A stretch of DNA of 64,000 bases, taken from the NCBI GenBank assembly GCA_000421065.1, contig ATWD01000001.1, forward strand, positions 4,518,001-4,582,000, given 5' to 3'. The translations under genes and the position numbers were made by a program. The notes under the pieces are model-generated. The model was not told the origin of the DNA. It made no database searches and saw only the letters and a program-made list of their open reading frames with translations. Below, in pieces: positions 8,754-17,325 of the stretch; the first letter of the stretch is position 1, and each line of letters opens with the position of its first letter. This stretch comes from Acidobacteriaceae bacterium TAA 166. GTDB lineage: Bacteria; Acidobacteriota; Terriglobia; Terriglobales; Acidobacteriaceae.

Positions 8754-10541
8754 ATGTTGGATCTTCAAACAGTCAACGATGTGCTTCGGCGGGCAACCGA
8801 GTCGAATAGCGACGCCGTTCTGATGGCGCAGGAGGGGCCGTCGAGCTGGTCTCCAGTCTCCTCAAGCGATCTCTATGGCCGGGTGCGAGCTCTGGCCGAT
8901 GTCCTGGAGCAGTGGGGCGTGGGCAAAGGCGACCGGGTTGCGCTGCTGTCGGAGAACCGCTGGGAGTGGCTGGTGACCGACTTTGCCGCGCTAGCCATCG
9001 GGGGCGTCGACGTTCCGCTCTATCCCACCCTGACGCCGGAACAGATCGGCTACATGTTGCGGGACTCGGGCGCGAAGGTTGCGGTGGTCTCGACCGCCGA
9101 GCAGTACCAGAAGCTGTCGCAGGCCGGCGAGCTTCCTGATCTCGAGCACGTCATTGTGATGGACCCCGGCCACAACGAGGGGGCAGAGAGCTTCGCCAAC
9201 CTGATGAAGGATGCCAAGGCGAAGCAGGGAAGAGATGCCGCCTTCGACGATCGGCTAAAGGCGGTCCGGCCGGAGGATCTTTCGACCCTGATCTACACCT
9301 CGGGCACGACGGGCGAGCCCAAGGGCGTGATGCTGACGCACGGCAACTTCGCCAGCAACCTCAACTACTCGACCGAGGGGTTGGGGCTGAATAGCAAGGA
9401 CTCCAGCATCTCGTTTCTGCCGCTGTCGCATGTGACCGCGCGCCACCTGGACTATGCGCTTCTGTGTCATGGGGTGACGCTGGCCTACTGCGTGAAGTTC
9501 GACCAGCTTCCGGAGGCGATGAAGACGATTCGGCCGACGATCTTCGTCGCGGTGCCGAGGGTCTATGAGAAGATCCGGCAGGCGGTCGAAGGCAGGTCGG
9601 CGCACTCGCCAGTAAAGTCGCGGATTCTCTCTTGGGCGCTGGGGGTGGGCAAGGCTCACCAGCCGGAGACGCTGACGGGCAAGACTCCGGGTGGTTTGGG
9701 ATGGAGGCTGGCCAGCAAGCTGGTCTTTACGAAGATTCGCGAGGCATTCGGAGGACGCGTTCACCTGTTCATCTCGGGTGGGGCTCCGCTGGGGATGGAT
9801 ACGGCGGGGTGGTTCGCCGACGCAGGTATTCGCATCTTCGAGGGCTATGGTCTGACCGAGACCTCGCCCGTAATCGCGCTGAACCGGCCTGATGCGCATC
9901 GCATCGGAACCGTAGGCCAGCCGCTGCCGAACGTTGAGTGTCGCATCGCCTCCGATGGCGAGCTCGAGGTGAAAGGACCCTCCATCTTCCCAGGCTACTG
10001 GAGGAAGGACAAGGAGACGAAGGAGGCCTTCACCGACGACGGCTTCTTCAAGACCGGCGACATCGGCAACCTCGACCAGGAGGGGTTCCTCTCGATCACC
10101 GACCGCAAGAAGGAGCTGCTGAAGACCTCCGGCGGCAAGTTCATCGCTCCGCAGCCGATCGAAAACAAGCTGAAGGCCAACACCCTGGTGGGGCAGGCGG
10201 CGATGGTCGGGGACAAGCACAAGTTTGCCTGTGTGCTGATCTCGCCCAACTTTCAGGCGCTCAAGGCCTGGGCCAAGACCCAGGGAGTCGCGACCGAGGA
10301 TCACGCCGAGCTGGTGAAGGATTCCAAGGTGGTGAAGGCCTATAAGGAGATCGTCGACCGGGTGAACCAGGGCCTGGCGAACTTCGAGAGCATCAAGCGC
10401 ATCACCATCGTCCAGGACGAATGGAGCGTCGAGACCGAGGAGATGACCCCGAGCATGAAGCTCAAGCGCCGCGTGATCGAAAAGAAGTATGCGAGCCAGA
10501 TCGCAGCGTTCTACCGGGACGAGGCTACTTCGAAAGGCTGA
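8754..10541 (+). CDS. Long-chain acyl-CoA synthetase (AMP-binding)
   Basis: The 595-residue member of the ANL superfamily activates long-chain fatty acids to acyl-CoA. The phosphate-binding loop YTSGTTGEPKGVMLTHGN is at about residues 181-198. The adenine-binding motif GYGLTETSPV and the hinge region FKTGDIGNLDQEGFLSITDRKKE follow in order. No signal peptide or membrane helix is obvious, so it is cytoplasmic or peripheral. It probably shares regulation with the TetR gene upstream. Its stop codon lies inside a strong hairpin. Confidence 0.93.
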   Translation: MLDLQTVNDVLRRATESNSDAVLMAQEGPSSWSPVSSSDLYGRVRALADVLEQWGVGKGDRVALLSENRWEWLVTDFAALAIGGVDVPLYPTLTPEQIGYMLRDSGAKVAVVSTAEQYQKLSQAGELPDLEHVIVMDPGHNEGAESFANLMKDAKAKQGRDAAFDDRLKAVRPEDLSTLIYTSGTTGEPKGVMLTHGNFASNLNYSTEGLGLNSKDSSISFLPLSHVTARHLDYALLCHGVTLAYCVKFDQLPEAMKTIRPTIFVAVPRVYEKIRQAVEGRSAHSPVKSRILSWALGVGKAHQPETLTGKTPGGLGWRLASKLVFTKIREAFGGRVHLFISGGAPLGMDTAGWFADAGIRIFEGYGLTETSPVIALNRPDAHRIGTVGQPLPNVECRIASDGELEVKGPSIFPGYWRKDKETKEAFTDDGFFKTGDIGNLDQEGFLSITDRKKELLKTSGGKFIAPQPIENKLKANTLVGQAAMVGDKHKFACVLISPNFQALKAWAKTQGVATEDHAELVKDSKVVKAYKEIVDRVNQGLANFESIKRITIVQDEWSVETEEMTPSMKLKRRVIEKKYASQIAAFYRDEATSKG

Positions 10542-10574
10542 TACAGGAGAATTCTCCCCTCTATCAGCCTTTCG
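10531..10574 (+). terminator. Nested hairpin at the end of the acyl-CoA ligase gene
   Basis: CGAAAGGCTGATA (10531-10543) pairs perfectly with TATCAGCCTTTCG (10562-10574). The 18-nt interval contains a second perfect palindrome, GGAGAATTCTCC. The TGA stop at 10539-10541 lies inside the outer stem. No downstream T-run is present, so this may be a factor-dependent terminator or an mRNA 3' stabiliser. Confidence 0.65.
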
Positions 10575-10627
10575 AGGTGCATTTGCAGAACTTCTGTAGA
10601 ACTTCCGAGATCGGTTGAATGAGAACC

Positions 10628-10828
10628 TTATTGCAGAAAGTGGAGGTAAACCGCGGAGTTACAGGTGGTGCACTCCTTGGAGTGTGTCAGCAGGGCTCTC
10701 TCCGCCGAGAGGAGAGAGTTTTTTCTCGCCTTGGCGTTGATGCCGATCACTGCATTTTTCCAGGCAGATACTTCAGCAAGATGCACGTTTTCAACGAGTT
10801 CTTCGCCGACGGTGCAGAAGTGATTCAT
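10628..10828 (-). CDS. Small zinc-finger-like protein, 66 residues
   Basis: The ATG at 10826-10828 follows a strong Shine-Dalgarno (AAGGAG, 7 bp spacing), which makes this short frame credible. The product begins MNHFCTVGEELVENVH and ends with LTHSKECTTCNSAVYLHFLQ. HSKECTTC fits HxxxCxxC, the pattern of zinc-binding anti-sigma domains, although there is no membrane helix and no partner sigma gene. It stands alone between two rightward genes. The frame is open for about 100 codons further upstream, but those starts lack a ribosome-binding site. Its function is unknown; a redox- or zinc-responsive regulator is possible. Confidence 0.65.
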   Translation of the reverse strand: MNHFCTVGEELVENVHLAEVSAWKNAVIGINAKARKNSLLSAERALLTHSKECTTCNSAVYLHFLQ

Positions 10829-11123
10829 GGTGTTTCTCCTTGTTGGATCGAGGGATTCCAACGAATGTGAAGCGACATCTGTATAAGCAAATGAAGGTCC
10901 AAAACTATTTTGTTGTGAATAGAGCATGAACACTCCCCCTTTTCTTTGAACCCACGACCATGTGTGTGCAGGCAATACGTCACAAATGAGAAAACGCTTT
11001 CCTCCTTGGGTAGATTCCTCTTCCCCTTTATCGGATGCCTGATCGTGGAGTCGCGTACGTCGGAAGGGCGGGTTTTCAAGGGCCGGACGGTACCCAGGAA
11101 GAACGGGTGGAGGAGGTAGATTG

Positions 11124-11945
11124 ATGAACATAGTCGGCTGGATTCTGGCAATGGCGGCGCTGGTTCTTCCTGGAGCGTCGCAGGCGCCCCTGCCGGGGAA
11201 CGGTCCTCCGGCGTGCGAGCTCTCGACGGGTGGACGGACGCCGATGGCGCGACCCTCAGCCCATCCATCATCCGAACAGATTCAGGCGACCGCGGAGGCA
11301 GGGGCCGCCGATCCCACCGTACTGATCGCGGCGGAGCCGGTGCTGAACTTCGGGGTCGCGCGCTACCGTCTGGTTGACTATGCGGAGTGCGCCAAAGGCT
11401 CCGGCTGCTACTGGAGCGATCTGGACGCACAGACCAGGCGGGCCGAGACTGTGCTCGATCGCGCGACCGCATCGAAGCGGCCCTCGGAGAAGCTGGCAGT
11501 AGTGCTCGATATCGACGAGACCGCGCTCTCGAGCTACTGTGAGATGAGAGCGGCCGACTTTGGCTTTCTCGCGGCCGAGTTCAACCACTGGGTGGCGACG
11601 CCCCAGGCGGCGGTCCCTATCCCAGGCACGTTGAGGCTATACAACAAGGCTCGCGCCGCGGGGTTCGAGATGTTCTTTATCACCGGGCGCTCCGAGGAGC
11701 TGCGCGATGCGACGGCAAGAAATCTGGAGCTGGCAGGCTTCAGGGGATGGAAGGGGCTCGCGCTGCGCGTCGGAGCCCAGAGACAGATGTCCACGATGGA
11801 GTACAAAGTGCAGGAGAGGAAGAAGATCGTGGACGCGGGGTACCGCATCGTATTGAACATGGGTGATCAGTGGAGCGATCTGAACGGGCAGGCTCGTGGG
11901 GAGACGAGTGTCAAACTTCCCAATCCGTTCTATTATCTGCCGTGA
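11124..11945 (+). CDS. HAD-superfamily acid phosphatase (class B / P4 type), exported
   Basis: The 273-residue protein has an N-terminal hydrophobic signal (MNIVGWILAMAALVLPGASQA). HAD motif I is LDIDETALSSY, motif II is in FFITGRSEE, and the final acidic motif is NMGDQWSDL. This arrangement fits non-specific acid phosphatases related to lipoprotein e(P4), which release phosphate from nucleotides or other monoesters outside the cytoplasm. The ATG at 11124 is chosen because AGGAGG lies 7 bp upstream. The TTG three bases earlier is an alternative. The stop is 17 bp before the next gene, so the two are probably cotranscribed. Confidence 0.87.
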   Translation: MNIVGWILAMAALVLPGASQAPLPGNGPPACELSTGGRTPMARPSAHPSSEQIQATAEAGAADPTVLIAAEPVLNFGVARYRLVDYAECAKGSGCYWSDLDAQTRRAETVLDRATASKRPSEKLAVVLDIDETALSSYCEMRAADFGFLAAEFNHWVATPQAAVPIPGTLRLYNKARAAGFEMFFITGRSEELRDATARNLELAGFRGWKGLALRVGAQRQMSTMEYKVQERKKIVDAGYRIVLNMGDQWSDLNGQARGETSVKLPNPFYYLP

Positions 11946-11962
11946 ATCTGTGGAGGAGAGCG

Positions 11963-13006
11963 ATGGAGCCGGTCGAGACTTTGGATGCGGAGGAGGCGAA
12001 GACATGGCTTCGCCGCGCGATGGTGGAGGAGCGGCGATATCAGAATCCCCTTCCAACCTCGGTGGGAGGATGGGAGACGTTGCGGAAGGCGCTTCCGCTC
12101 TACCTGACGAACAAGGAGGAGAGGGTCCCGAAGAGGCCACTGGGGCCGTTCCGCACCGATGCCGGCATCTATGCGACGCCTCCGGCGAGCGGTCTTCGGC
12201 TGACATGGATGGGGCACTCTTCGACCCTGGTTGAGATCGATGGGATGCGCGTGCTGCTGGACCCGGTGTGGGACGAGCGCGCCTCTCCTCTGCGCTGGGC
12301 GGGGCCGAAGCGGTTCTTTCAGGCTCCGCTGAGGCTGAGGGAGATGCCGAGTCTGGACGTGATCGTCGTCTCGCACGACCACTACGATCATCTGGGCGAA
12401 TCGACGATTCGCCGTCTGGCCGCGATGCCCTCGATGCGCGAGACTGCGTGGGTGACGTCACTGGGAGTGGGGGCGATCCTTGAGGACTTCGGAGTTCATC
12501 GCCGCCGCATTACGGAGCTGGATTGGACCCAGGGCATAGGCGGCCCGGAGCTCGAGATCACAGCGCTGCCGACGCGTCACTTCTCCGGCCGCAGCATGTT
12601 CAACCGCTTTGAGACGCTGTGGTCGTCGTTTGTGCTGAAGGGGGCGAAGCACACGATCTACTATGGCGCAGACTCGGGATGGTGGCCGGGATATACGGCC
12701 ATCGGCAGAGGCTACGGCCCCTTCGATGTGACGATGCTCGAGATTGGAGCCTACAACGATCTGTGGAAGGACATCCATCTGGGCCCGGAGGGTGCGGTGA
12801 GGGCCTTTGAGGCGTTGGGAGGCAACGGCCTGCTGATGCCGATTCACTGGGGTCTCTTCGACCTGGCGATGCATGGGTGGCGTCAGCCCATCACGCACAT
12901 CTGCCAGATCGCCGATGAAAAGGGGATTGCCCTGTGGGTGCCGGAGCCGGGGCTTCCGACCGAGGTTGTGGGCGGTACGGCGCTGCGGTCGGAGTGGTGG
13001 AGGTAA
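11963..13006 (+). CDS. MBL-fold metallohydrolase (NAPE-PLD/UlaG-like)
   Basis: The 347-residue metallo-beta-lactamase-fold protein has the metal motif SHDHYDHLGE and further fold motifs TRHFSGR, YYGADSG and LMPIHWG. This set resembles bacterial relatives of N-acyl-phosphatidylethanolamine phospholipase D and UlaG lactonases. The substrate cannot be read from sequence. The ATG is chosen for GGAGGAGAG upstream. A longer frame begins 31 codons earlier but would overlap the phosphatase gene. No signal peptide is seen. Cotranscription with the upstream acid phosphatase hints at phosphoester or lipid turnover, but this is weak. Confidence 0.85.
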   Translation: MEPVETLDAEEAKTWLRRAMVEERRYQNPLPTSVGGWETLRKALPLYLTNKEERVPKRPLGPFRTDAGIYATPPASGLRLTWMGHSSTLVEIDGMRVLLDPVWDERASPLRWAGPKRFFQAPLRLREMPSLDVIVVSHDHYDHLGESTIRRLAAMPSMRETAWVTSLGVGAILEDFGVHRRRITELDWTQGIGGPELEITALPTRHFSGRSMFNRFETLWSSFVLKGAKHTIYYGADSGWWPGYTAIGRGYGPFDVTMLEIGAYNDLWKDIHLGPEGAVRAFEALGGNGLLMPIHWGLFDLAMHGWRQPITHICQIADEKGIALWVPEPGLPTEVVGGTALRSEWWR

Positions 13007-13077
13007 CGCCTCACCCGGTTCAAGATAAGAGGCCAACCTCTGCGTTATGATGCTGGCGTCGTATAAAGGAGAACCGG

Positions 13078-14112
13078 ATGCGCATTGGAATGTTGACGGG
13101 CGGAGGTGACTGCCCGGGTCTGAACGCTGTGATCCGCGCGGTGGTGCGGAAGGGCATTCAGCACTATGGCGACGAGTTTGTCGGTTTCATGGAGGGTTGG
13201 CGCGGCGTTTTGGACGATGTGACCATGTCGCTCGATCTGGAGACGACCTCCGGGATTCTGCATAAGGGCGGAACGATTCTGCGCTCCTCGCGCACCAATG
13301 TGAAGAAGATTCCCGGAGGCATCGAGAAGTGCCTTGAGGTGATCGGAAAGCACAAACTCGATGCTCTGATTGCGCTGGGCGGAGACGATACGCAGTCGAT
13401 CTCGCTGGCGCTGAGCGAGCAGGGGGTGAAGGTCGTCGGGGTTCCCAAGACGATCGACAACGATCTGAGTGGCACGGACGCCTGCTTCGGCTTCGATACG
13501 GCGGTTACGATCGCGACCGAGGCCGTCGACCGGCTGCACTCGACCGCTGAGGCGCATAATCGCGTGCTGGTGGTGGAGGTGATGGGAAGGAACGCCGGCT
13601 GGATTGCCATCACGTCGGGCATCGCCGGAGGCGCCGATGTGATTCTGGTGCCGGAGATTCCGATCGACATCGAGGAGGTCTGCCGCCTGCTGAAGTACCG
13701 GCACGATCATGGGAAGAAGTTTTCGATCGTGGTGGCGGCCGAGGGCGCGGTCTTTCCCGAGGGCGAGCAGAAGTCCCATGGCACTGCGCTGGACTCCTTC
13801 GGGCATGTGCGGCTGAGCGGCATTGGACAGGTGCTCGCCGAGGAGATCGAGCAGAGGACCAAGTACGAGACCCGCAGCGTAAATCTGGGTCACACCCAGC
13901 GCGGAGGAACGCCCACGGCGTATGACCGTATGCTGGCGACCCGCTATGGCATCGCCGCAATCGACCTGGTGCATGAGGGCAAGTTCGGCCGCCTGGTGGT
14001 GCTGAAGGGCACAGGCATCTCGGACATTCCGCTGGCCGATGCGATTGCCAAGACCCGGACGGTGGGCGAGGATCTGCTGGCCGTGATGCGGGGGCTTGAG
14101 CCTCCCAGATAG
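13078..14112 (+). CDS. 6-phosphofructokinase, probably pyrophosphate-dependent
   Basis: The 344-residue PfkA-fold enzyme converts fructose 6-phosphate to the 1,6-bisphosphate. The N-terminal loop is MRIGMLTGGGDCPGLN, the catalytic motif is PKTIDNDL with Asp127, and VMGRNAGWIA follows. Residues equivalent to E. coli 104 and 124 are Asp (GGDD, 101-104) and Lys (PK, 123-124). ATP-dependent enzymes have Gly at both; Asp/Lys is the signature of PPi-dependent enzymes. A strong ribosome-binding site (AAAGGAG) precedes the ATG. PPi dependence is a family-based inference. If correct, the reaction is reversible. Confidence 0.92.
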   Translation: MRIGMLTGGGDCPGLNAVIRAVVRKGIQHYGDEFVGFMEGWRGVLDDVTMSLDLETTSGILHKGGTILRSSRTNVKKIPGGIEKCLEVIGKHKLDALIALGGDDTQSISLALSEQGVKVVGVPKTIDNDLSGTDACFGFDTAVTIATEAVDRLHSTAEAHNRVLVVEVMGRNAGWIAITSGIAGGADVILVPEIPIDIEEVCRLLKYRHDHGKKFSIVVAAEGAVFPEGEQKSHGTALDSFGHVRLSGIGQVLAEEIEQRTKYETRSVNLGHTQRGGTPTAYDRMLATRYGIAAIDLVHEGKFGRLVVLKGTGISDIPLADAIAKTRTVGEDLLAVMRGLEPPR

Positions 14113-14315
14113 GGAGGATGTAAGCCCTTTCATCTGAGTTATCAGTAACTTGTTGATCAATATTCGAAGAAGGGCTTTGAAGCCTTCTCGAAGAATTTGT
14201 TTGCCCGCGTGAGGAAAACGGGATACAAAGAGTGTGCCGGGGAAAGCCGGGTTCTCTGCGGTTTTCCTCCGTTTATCTCCGGATTCTAGCCGGAGTTGCG
14301 GGAGGAGTTCGTTCC

Positions 14316-14573
14316 ATGGCACACGCCCAGACGGTGGCAGCAGCGCGCGAGGTAATGGATATTCGCCAGGCATCGGACTATCTCGGCATCAGCGGGGATA
14401 CGTTGTACCGCTACGCCTCCGAGGGGTTCGTGCCCGCGTTCAAGCTGGGGAACCGGTGGCGGTTTAAGAAGACGCTGCTCGACGCCTGGATGGACGAGAA
14501 GAGCGGAGTGAAGCCGCAGGTGCCGGAAATGGTAGCGCCGAAGCAGAAGAAACCGGTCGGCCGCGCCCGTTAG
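14316..14573 (+). CDS. Small helix-turn-helix DNA-binding protein (excisionase/MerR-17 type)
   Basis: The 85-residue protein contains MDIRQASDYLGISGDTLYRYASEGFVPAFKLGNRWRFKK, shown here only to locate the domain at about residues 14-52. This is the standard single-HTH fold of excisionase-family proteins, with a short basic C-terminal tail. GGGAGGAG about 9 bp before the ATG at 14316 decides the start over an earlier GTG at 14232. No integrase or phage gene is nearby, so a chromosomal regulatory role is as likely as a mobile-element origin. Confidence 0.75.
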   Translation: MAHAQTVAAAREVMDIRQASDYLGISGDTLYRYASEGFVPAFKLGNRWRFKKTLLDAWMDEKSGVKPQVPEMVAPKQKKPVGRAR

Positions 14574-14641
14574 GACGTAAGCATCAGATTGGCCTTGAAT
14601 TTCCCGACGACTTTCCCGTCGCCGCTGAATCCAATGCTTGC

Positions 14642-15214
14642 ATGAGAGAGCCCATGAAAGAGATTGCCCGGTGCAGATGGGCCGAGAGCGACCCGCTCCT
14701 GCGCGCATATCACGACGAAGAGTGGGGAGTGCCTGAGCACGACAGCCGTGCCCTGTGGGAGAAACTGATGCTCGACGGCTTCCAGGCAGGGCTCTCGTGG
14801 TTGACCATCCTGCGGAAGCGCGACGCGTTTCGCAAGGCCTTTCATCGCTTTGATCCGGAGAAGGTCGCCAGGATGAAGGAGACCGACGTGCAGCGGCTCC
14901 TGGAGAACTCCGGCATCATCCGTTCGCGGGCGAAGATAGAGGCGACCATCGGTGGCGCCAAGGCCTATCTGAAGATGCGGGACGAGGGCGAGGACTTCTC
15001 CGAGTTTGTCTGGGGGATGGCCGGAGGCAAGCCGATCCGCAATACAACCGGAGAGGTTCCGGCCAAGACGCCGTTTTCAGAGGAGATGTCGAAAGCGCTC
15101 AAAAAGCGTGGCTTCAAGTTCGTGGGTCCAGTGATCGTCTACGCGTGGCTGCAGGCGACAGGCGTGGTCGACGACCATTCTTCGAGCTGCTTTCGCCGAA
15201 AGAAAAAGAAGTAG
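14642..15214 (+). CDS. tag: DNA-3-methyladenine glycosylase I
   Basis: Removes 3-methyladenine from alkylated DNA, initiating base-excision repair. The 190-residue protein shows the family signatures: the early CRWAESDPLLRAYHDEEWG (Cys and His zinc ligands), the conserved DGFQAGLSWLTILRKR substrate-pocket segment, and the C-terminal VVDDHSSSCF, which supplies the remaining His and Cys ligands. An ATG four codons downstream is an alternative start. A lysine-rich tail ends the protein. It appears to be a single-gene unit. Confidence 0.93.
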   Translation: MREPMKEIARCRWAESDPLLRAYHDEEWGVPEHDSRALWEKLMLDGFQAGLSWLTILRKRDAFRKAFHRFDPEKVARMKETDVQRLLENSGIIRSRAKIEATIGGAKAYLKMRDEGEDFSEFVWGMAGGKPIRNTTGEVPAKTPFSEEMSKALKKRGFKFVGPVIVYAWLQATGVVDDHSSSCFRRKKKK

Positions 15215-15232
15215 AACCGCTGATATTGAAAC

Positions 15233-16111
15233 TCAGGCGGGATGGAGCGTGTGGACGGTGAGCTCAGGGGCGCAGTCGAAGCGGAAGGGAAGCCCGACTG
15301 TTCCGATGCCGCGGTTAACGTAGAGCTGCATCTTGCCGAATTGGAACCTGCCCATTACATACTTCTGGCCCATCGGCGGCAGGATCAGCGGGCCTTTGAA
15401 GGGGATGCGGACCTGGCCACCGTGCGAATGGCCGGAGAGCATCAGGTCGACGAGGCTTCCGCGCGGGTGATGGACGACGGTGTCGGCGTAGTCGGGCTCG
15501 TGGACCATCAGGATGACGGGGCCGTCGGGAGTCGCCGGGACGGTCAAGTTCAGATCGGGGCGGCTGGTTCCGGCGTCGTCGGTGCCGCAGAGCCAGAAGC
15601 GTGAGCCTTTGCGCTCGATGGGGACATATCCGTTGATGAGGACGGGAATCTTCTGGGTGTGGAGGGCGTTGATCACCAGGGGAGCGCTGACCGCGACGTC
15701 GTGATTGCCCAGGATGGTGTAAGTCTGAGGGGCCTTGAGGGTGCTGAGAATCTCCGCCGAGCGATGCGCGGCGTGGCGGCTGTCGAGAAAGGTCAGCGAG
15801 CCCCGGGTGATGAAGTCTCCGGTCACCAGCACGAGGTCGGGCTTCAGAGCGTTGATGCGATGCACGACATGCTCGAGGAAGAAGGGCTCGGTGAACTCGT
15901 CCAGGTGAATATCGGAGATCTGCGCGATGCGGAAGCCATTGAAGACAGAGGGCAGATTGGCGATGGGAACCGGGTTTTCCACCACGTCGATCTCATGGCG
16001 CGCGATGGCGCCCGAGTAGAAGGCAAGGCCCGCCGCGGTCAGGCCGGAGCCAAGAATAAAACGGCGACGTGTGAGGTGAGGGGCCAAGGTGTCGCGCGTG
16101 GCAACGGGCAT
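15233..16111 (-). CDS. Tat-exported metallophosphoesterase (YkuE-like)
   Basis: The 292-residue calcineurin-like phosphoesterase has a twin-arginine signal (LTRRRFILGSGLTAAGLAFY) at residues 13-32. Metal-binding motifs appear in order: ISDIHLDE, VTGDFI, LGNHD and LSGHSHGGQV. Family members hydrolyse phosphoesters at the cell envelope; the substrate here is unknown. It converges with tag (18 bp between stops) and is divergent from the Xaa-Pro peptidase gene. Confidence 0.9.
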   Translation of the reverse strand: MPVATRDTLAPHLTRRRFILGSGLTAAGLAFYSGAIARHEIDVVENPVPIANLPSVFNGFRIAQISDIHLDEFTEPFFLEHVVHRINALKPDLVLVTGDFITRGSLTFLDSRHAAHRSAEILSTLKAPQTYTILGNHDVAVSAPLVINALHTQKIPVLINGYVPIERKGSRFWLCGTDDAGTSRPDLNLTVPATPDGPVILMVHEPDYADTVVHHPRGSLVDLMLSGHSHGGQVRIPFKGPLILPPMGQKYVMGRFQFGKMQLYVNRGIGTVGLPFRFDCAPELTVHTLHPA

Positions 16112-16182
16112 AGTTCATGATAACGGTTCCCCCACGCAGAAGGCGAATGTCGGAAGGCATGGGGTTGAGTAAAATCAAAAGG

Positions 16183-17268
16183 ATGAACTTCAAAGCACGG
16201 AAGAGGCGGGCAGCGGCCCTCGCGAAGAAAGCAGGCGTAGATTCGCTGCTGGTGACCCATCTTCCGGATGTCCGCTATCTCTCAGGATTTACAGGGTCGA
16301 ACGCCGCCCTGATGCTTGCCGGCGGAAAATCGGTTCTCTTTACCGATGGACGCTATACCGCCCAGGCGAAGACCGAGGCGATGGGAACCCGTGTCGTGAT
16401 CGCGAACAAGCCTGCCGTAACGGCGGCCTGCGAGTGGATGGTCGAGGCCGGGGTGAAGCGCTCGGGATTCGACGCGATCCACACGACCGTCGCTGCGCTC
16501 GAGTCCATGCGCAAGGCTGTGCCCGCAAAGCTGCGGCGTTCCCTCTTCGTCGCGGTCGAGCCTTTGGTCGAAGGGCTGCGGCAGGTGAAGGACGAGGACG
16601 AGATCGCCAAAGTTCGCGCCGCGGCGAAGCTCGGCTGCCAACTCTTCGACGGGATGCTCGAATATCTTCGCCCGGGACTGACCGAGATGGAGGTGGCCGC
16701 GACGCTCGAGCATCGCGCCCGGCTGGCCGGTGCCGAGGCGATGTCGTTCGAGACCATCGTCGCCAGCGGCGAGCGGAGCGCCCTGCCGCACGGCCGGGCG
16801 AGCTCGCAAAAGCTTCCCAAGCGCGGCTTCGTCACGCTGGACTTCGGCGTAGTGCTCGACGGGTACATGAGTGATATGACCCGCACGGTTCACTTGGGCA
16901 AGGCGCAGCCGGAGGAGCGGGACGTGTATGATGCGGTTCTGGAAGCGCAGGAGGCGGCGGTTCAGGCTGTGGTTCCCGGTGTAACCGCGGGCGAGGTCGA
17001 TGAGGCGGCGCGGAGCGTGCTGCGAAAGGTCGAACTCGATCCATGGTTTACCCACTCGACCGGTCATGGAGTGGGGTTGGAGATTCACGAAGGCCCGAGG
17101 CTCGCCGCGAAGCAGACGCAGAGGCTCGAGCCGGGAATGGTCGTTACGATTGAGCCGGGAGTTTATATGCCGGGACGATTCGGTCTTCGGATCGAGGATA
17201 TGGTTCTGGTGACCGCAGCGGCCCGCGAGGTCCTGACGCCGAGCGTTAAGGCCTGGGTCGAGCTATAG
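16183..17268 (+). CDS. Xaa-Pro aminopeptidase/dipeptidase (M24 family)
   Basis: Cytoplasmic metallopeptidase that cleaves X-Pro bonds. An N-terminal creatinase-like domain (LLVTHLPDVRYLSGFTGSNA) precedes a C-terminal pita-bread domain with metal ligands in TLDFGVVLDGYMSDMTRTV, HSTGHGVGLEIHEGP and TIEPGVY. The ATG at 16183 gives 361 residues, normal for the family. The frame is open to 16117, and ATGs at 16147 and 16159 are possible starts because no upstream ribosome-binding site is convincing. It lies 57 bp before accB, an arrangement also seen in other bacteria. Confidence 0.88.
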   Translation: MNFKARKRRAAALAKKAGVDSLLVTHLPDVRYLSGFTGSNAALMLAGGKSVLFTDGRYTAQAKTEAMGTRVVIANKPAVTAACEWMVEAGVKRSGFDAIHTTVAALESMRKAVPAKLRRSLFVAVEPLVEGLRQVKDEDEIAKVRAAAKLGCQLFDGMLEYLRPGLTEMEVAATLEHRARLAGAEAMSFETIVASGERSALPHGRASSQKLPKRGFVTLDFGVVLDGYMSDMTRTVHLGKAQPEERDVYDAVLEAQEAAVQAVVPGVTAGEVDEAARSVLRKVELDPWFTHSTGHGVGLEIHEGPRLAAKQTQRLEPGMVVTIEPGVYMPGRFGLRIEDMVLVTAAAREVLTPSVKAWVEL

Positions 17269-17325
17269 AAGGAAAGCAACTGCTGTAAAGCGACGAGAAG
17301 TGCCGCAACAGGCACGGGAGAGAAG

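Noticed and set aside
14101..14117. CCTCCC/GGGAGG hairpin at the end of the phosphofructokinase gene as a terminator
   Set aside because: Stem of only 6 bp and no T-run after it; too weak to annotate.
14316..14573. Excisionase of a mobile element
   Set aside because: The HTH type fits, but there is no integrase, attachment site or mobile gene nearby, so it is left as a generic DNA-binding protein.
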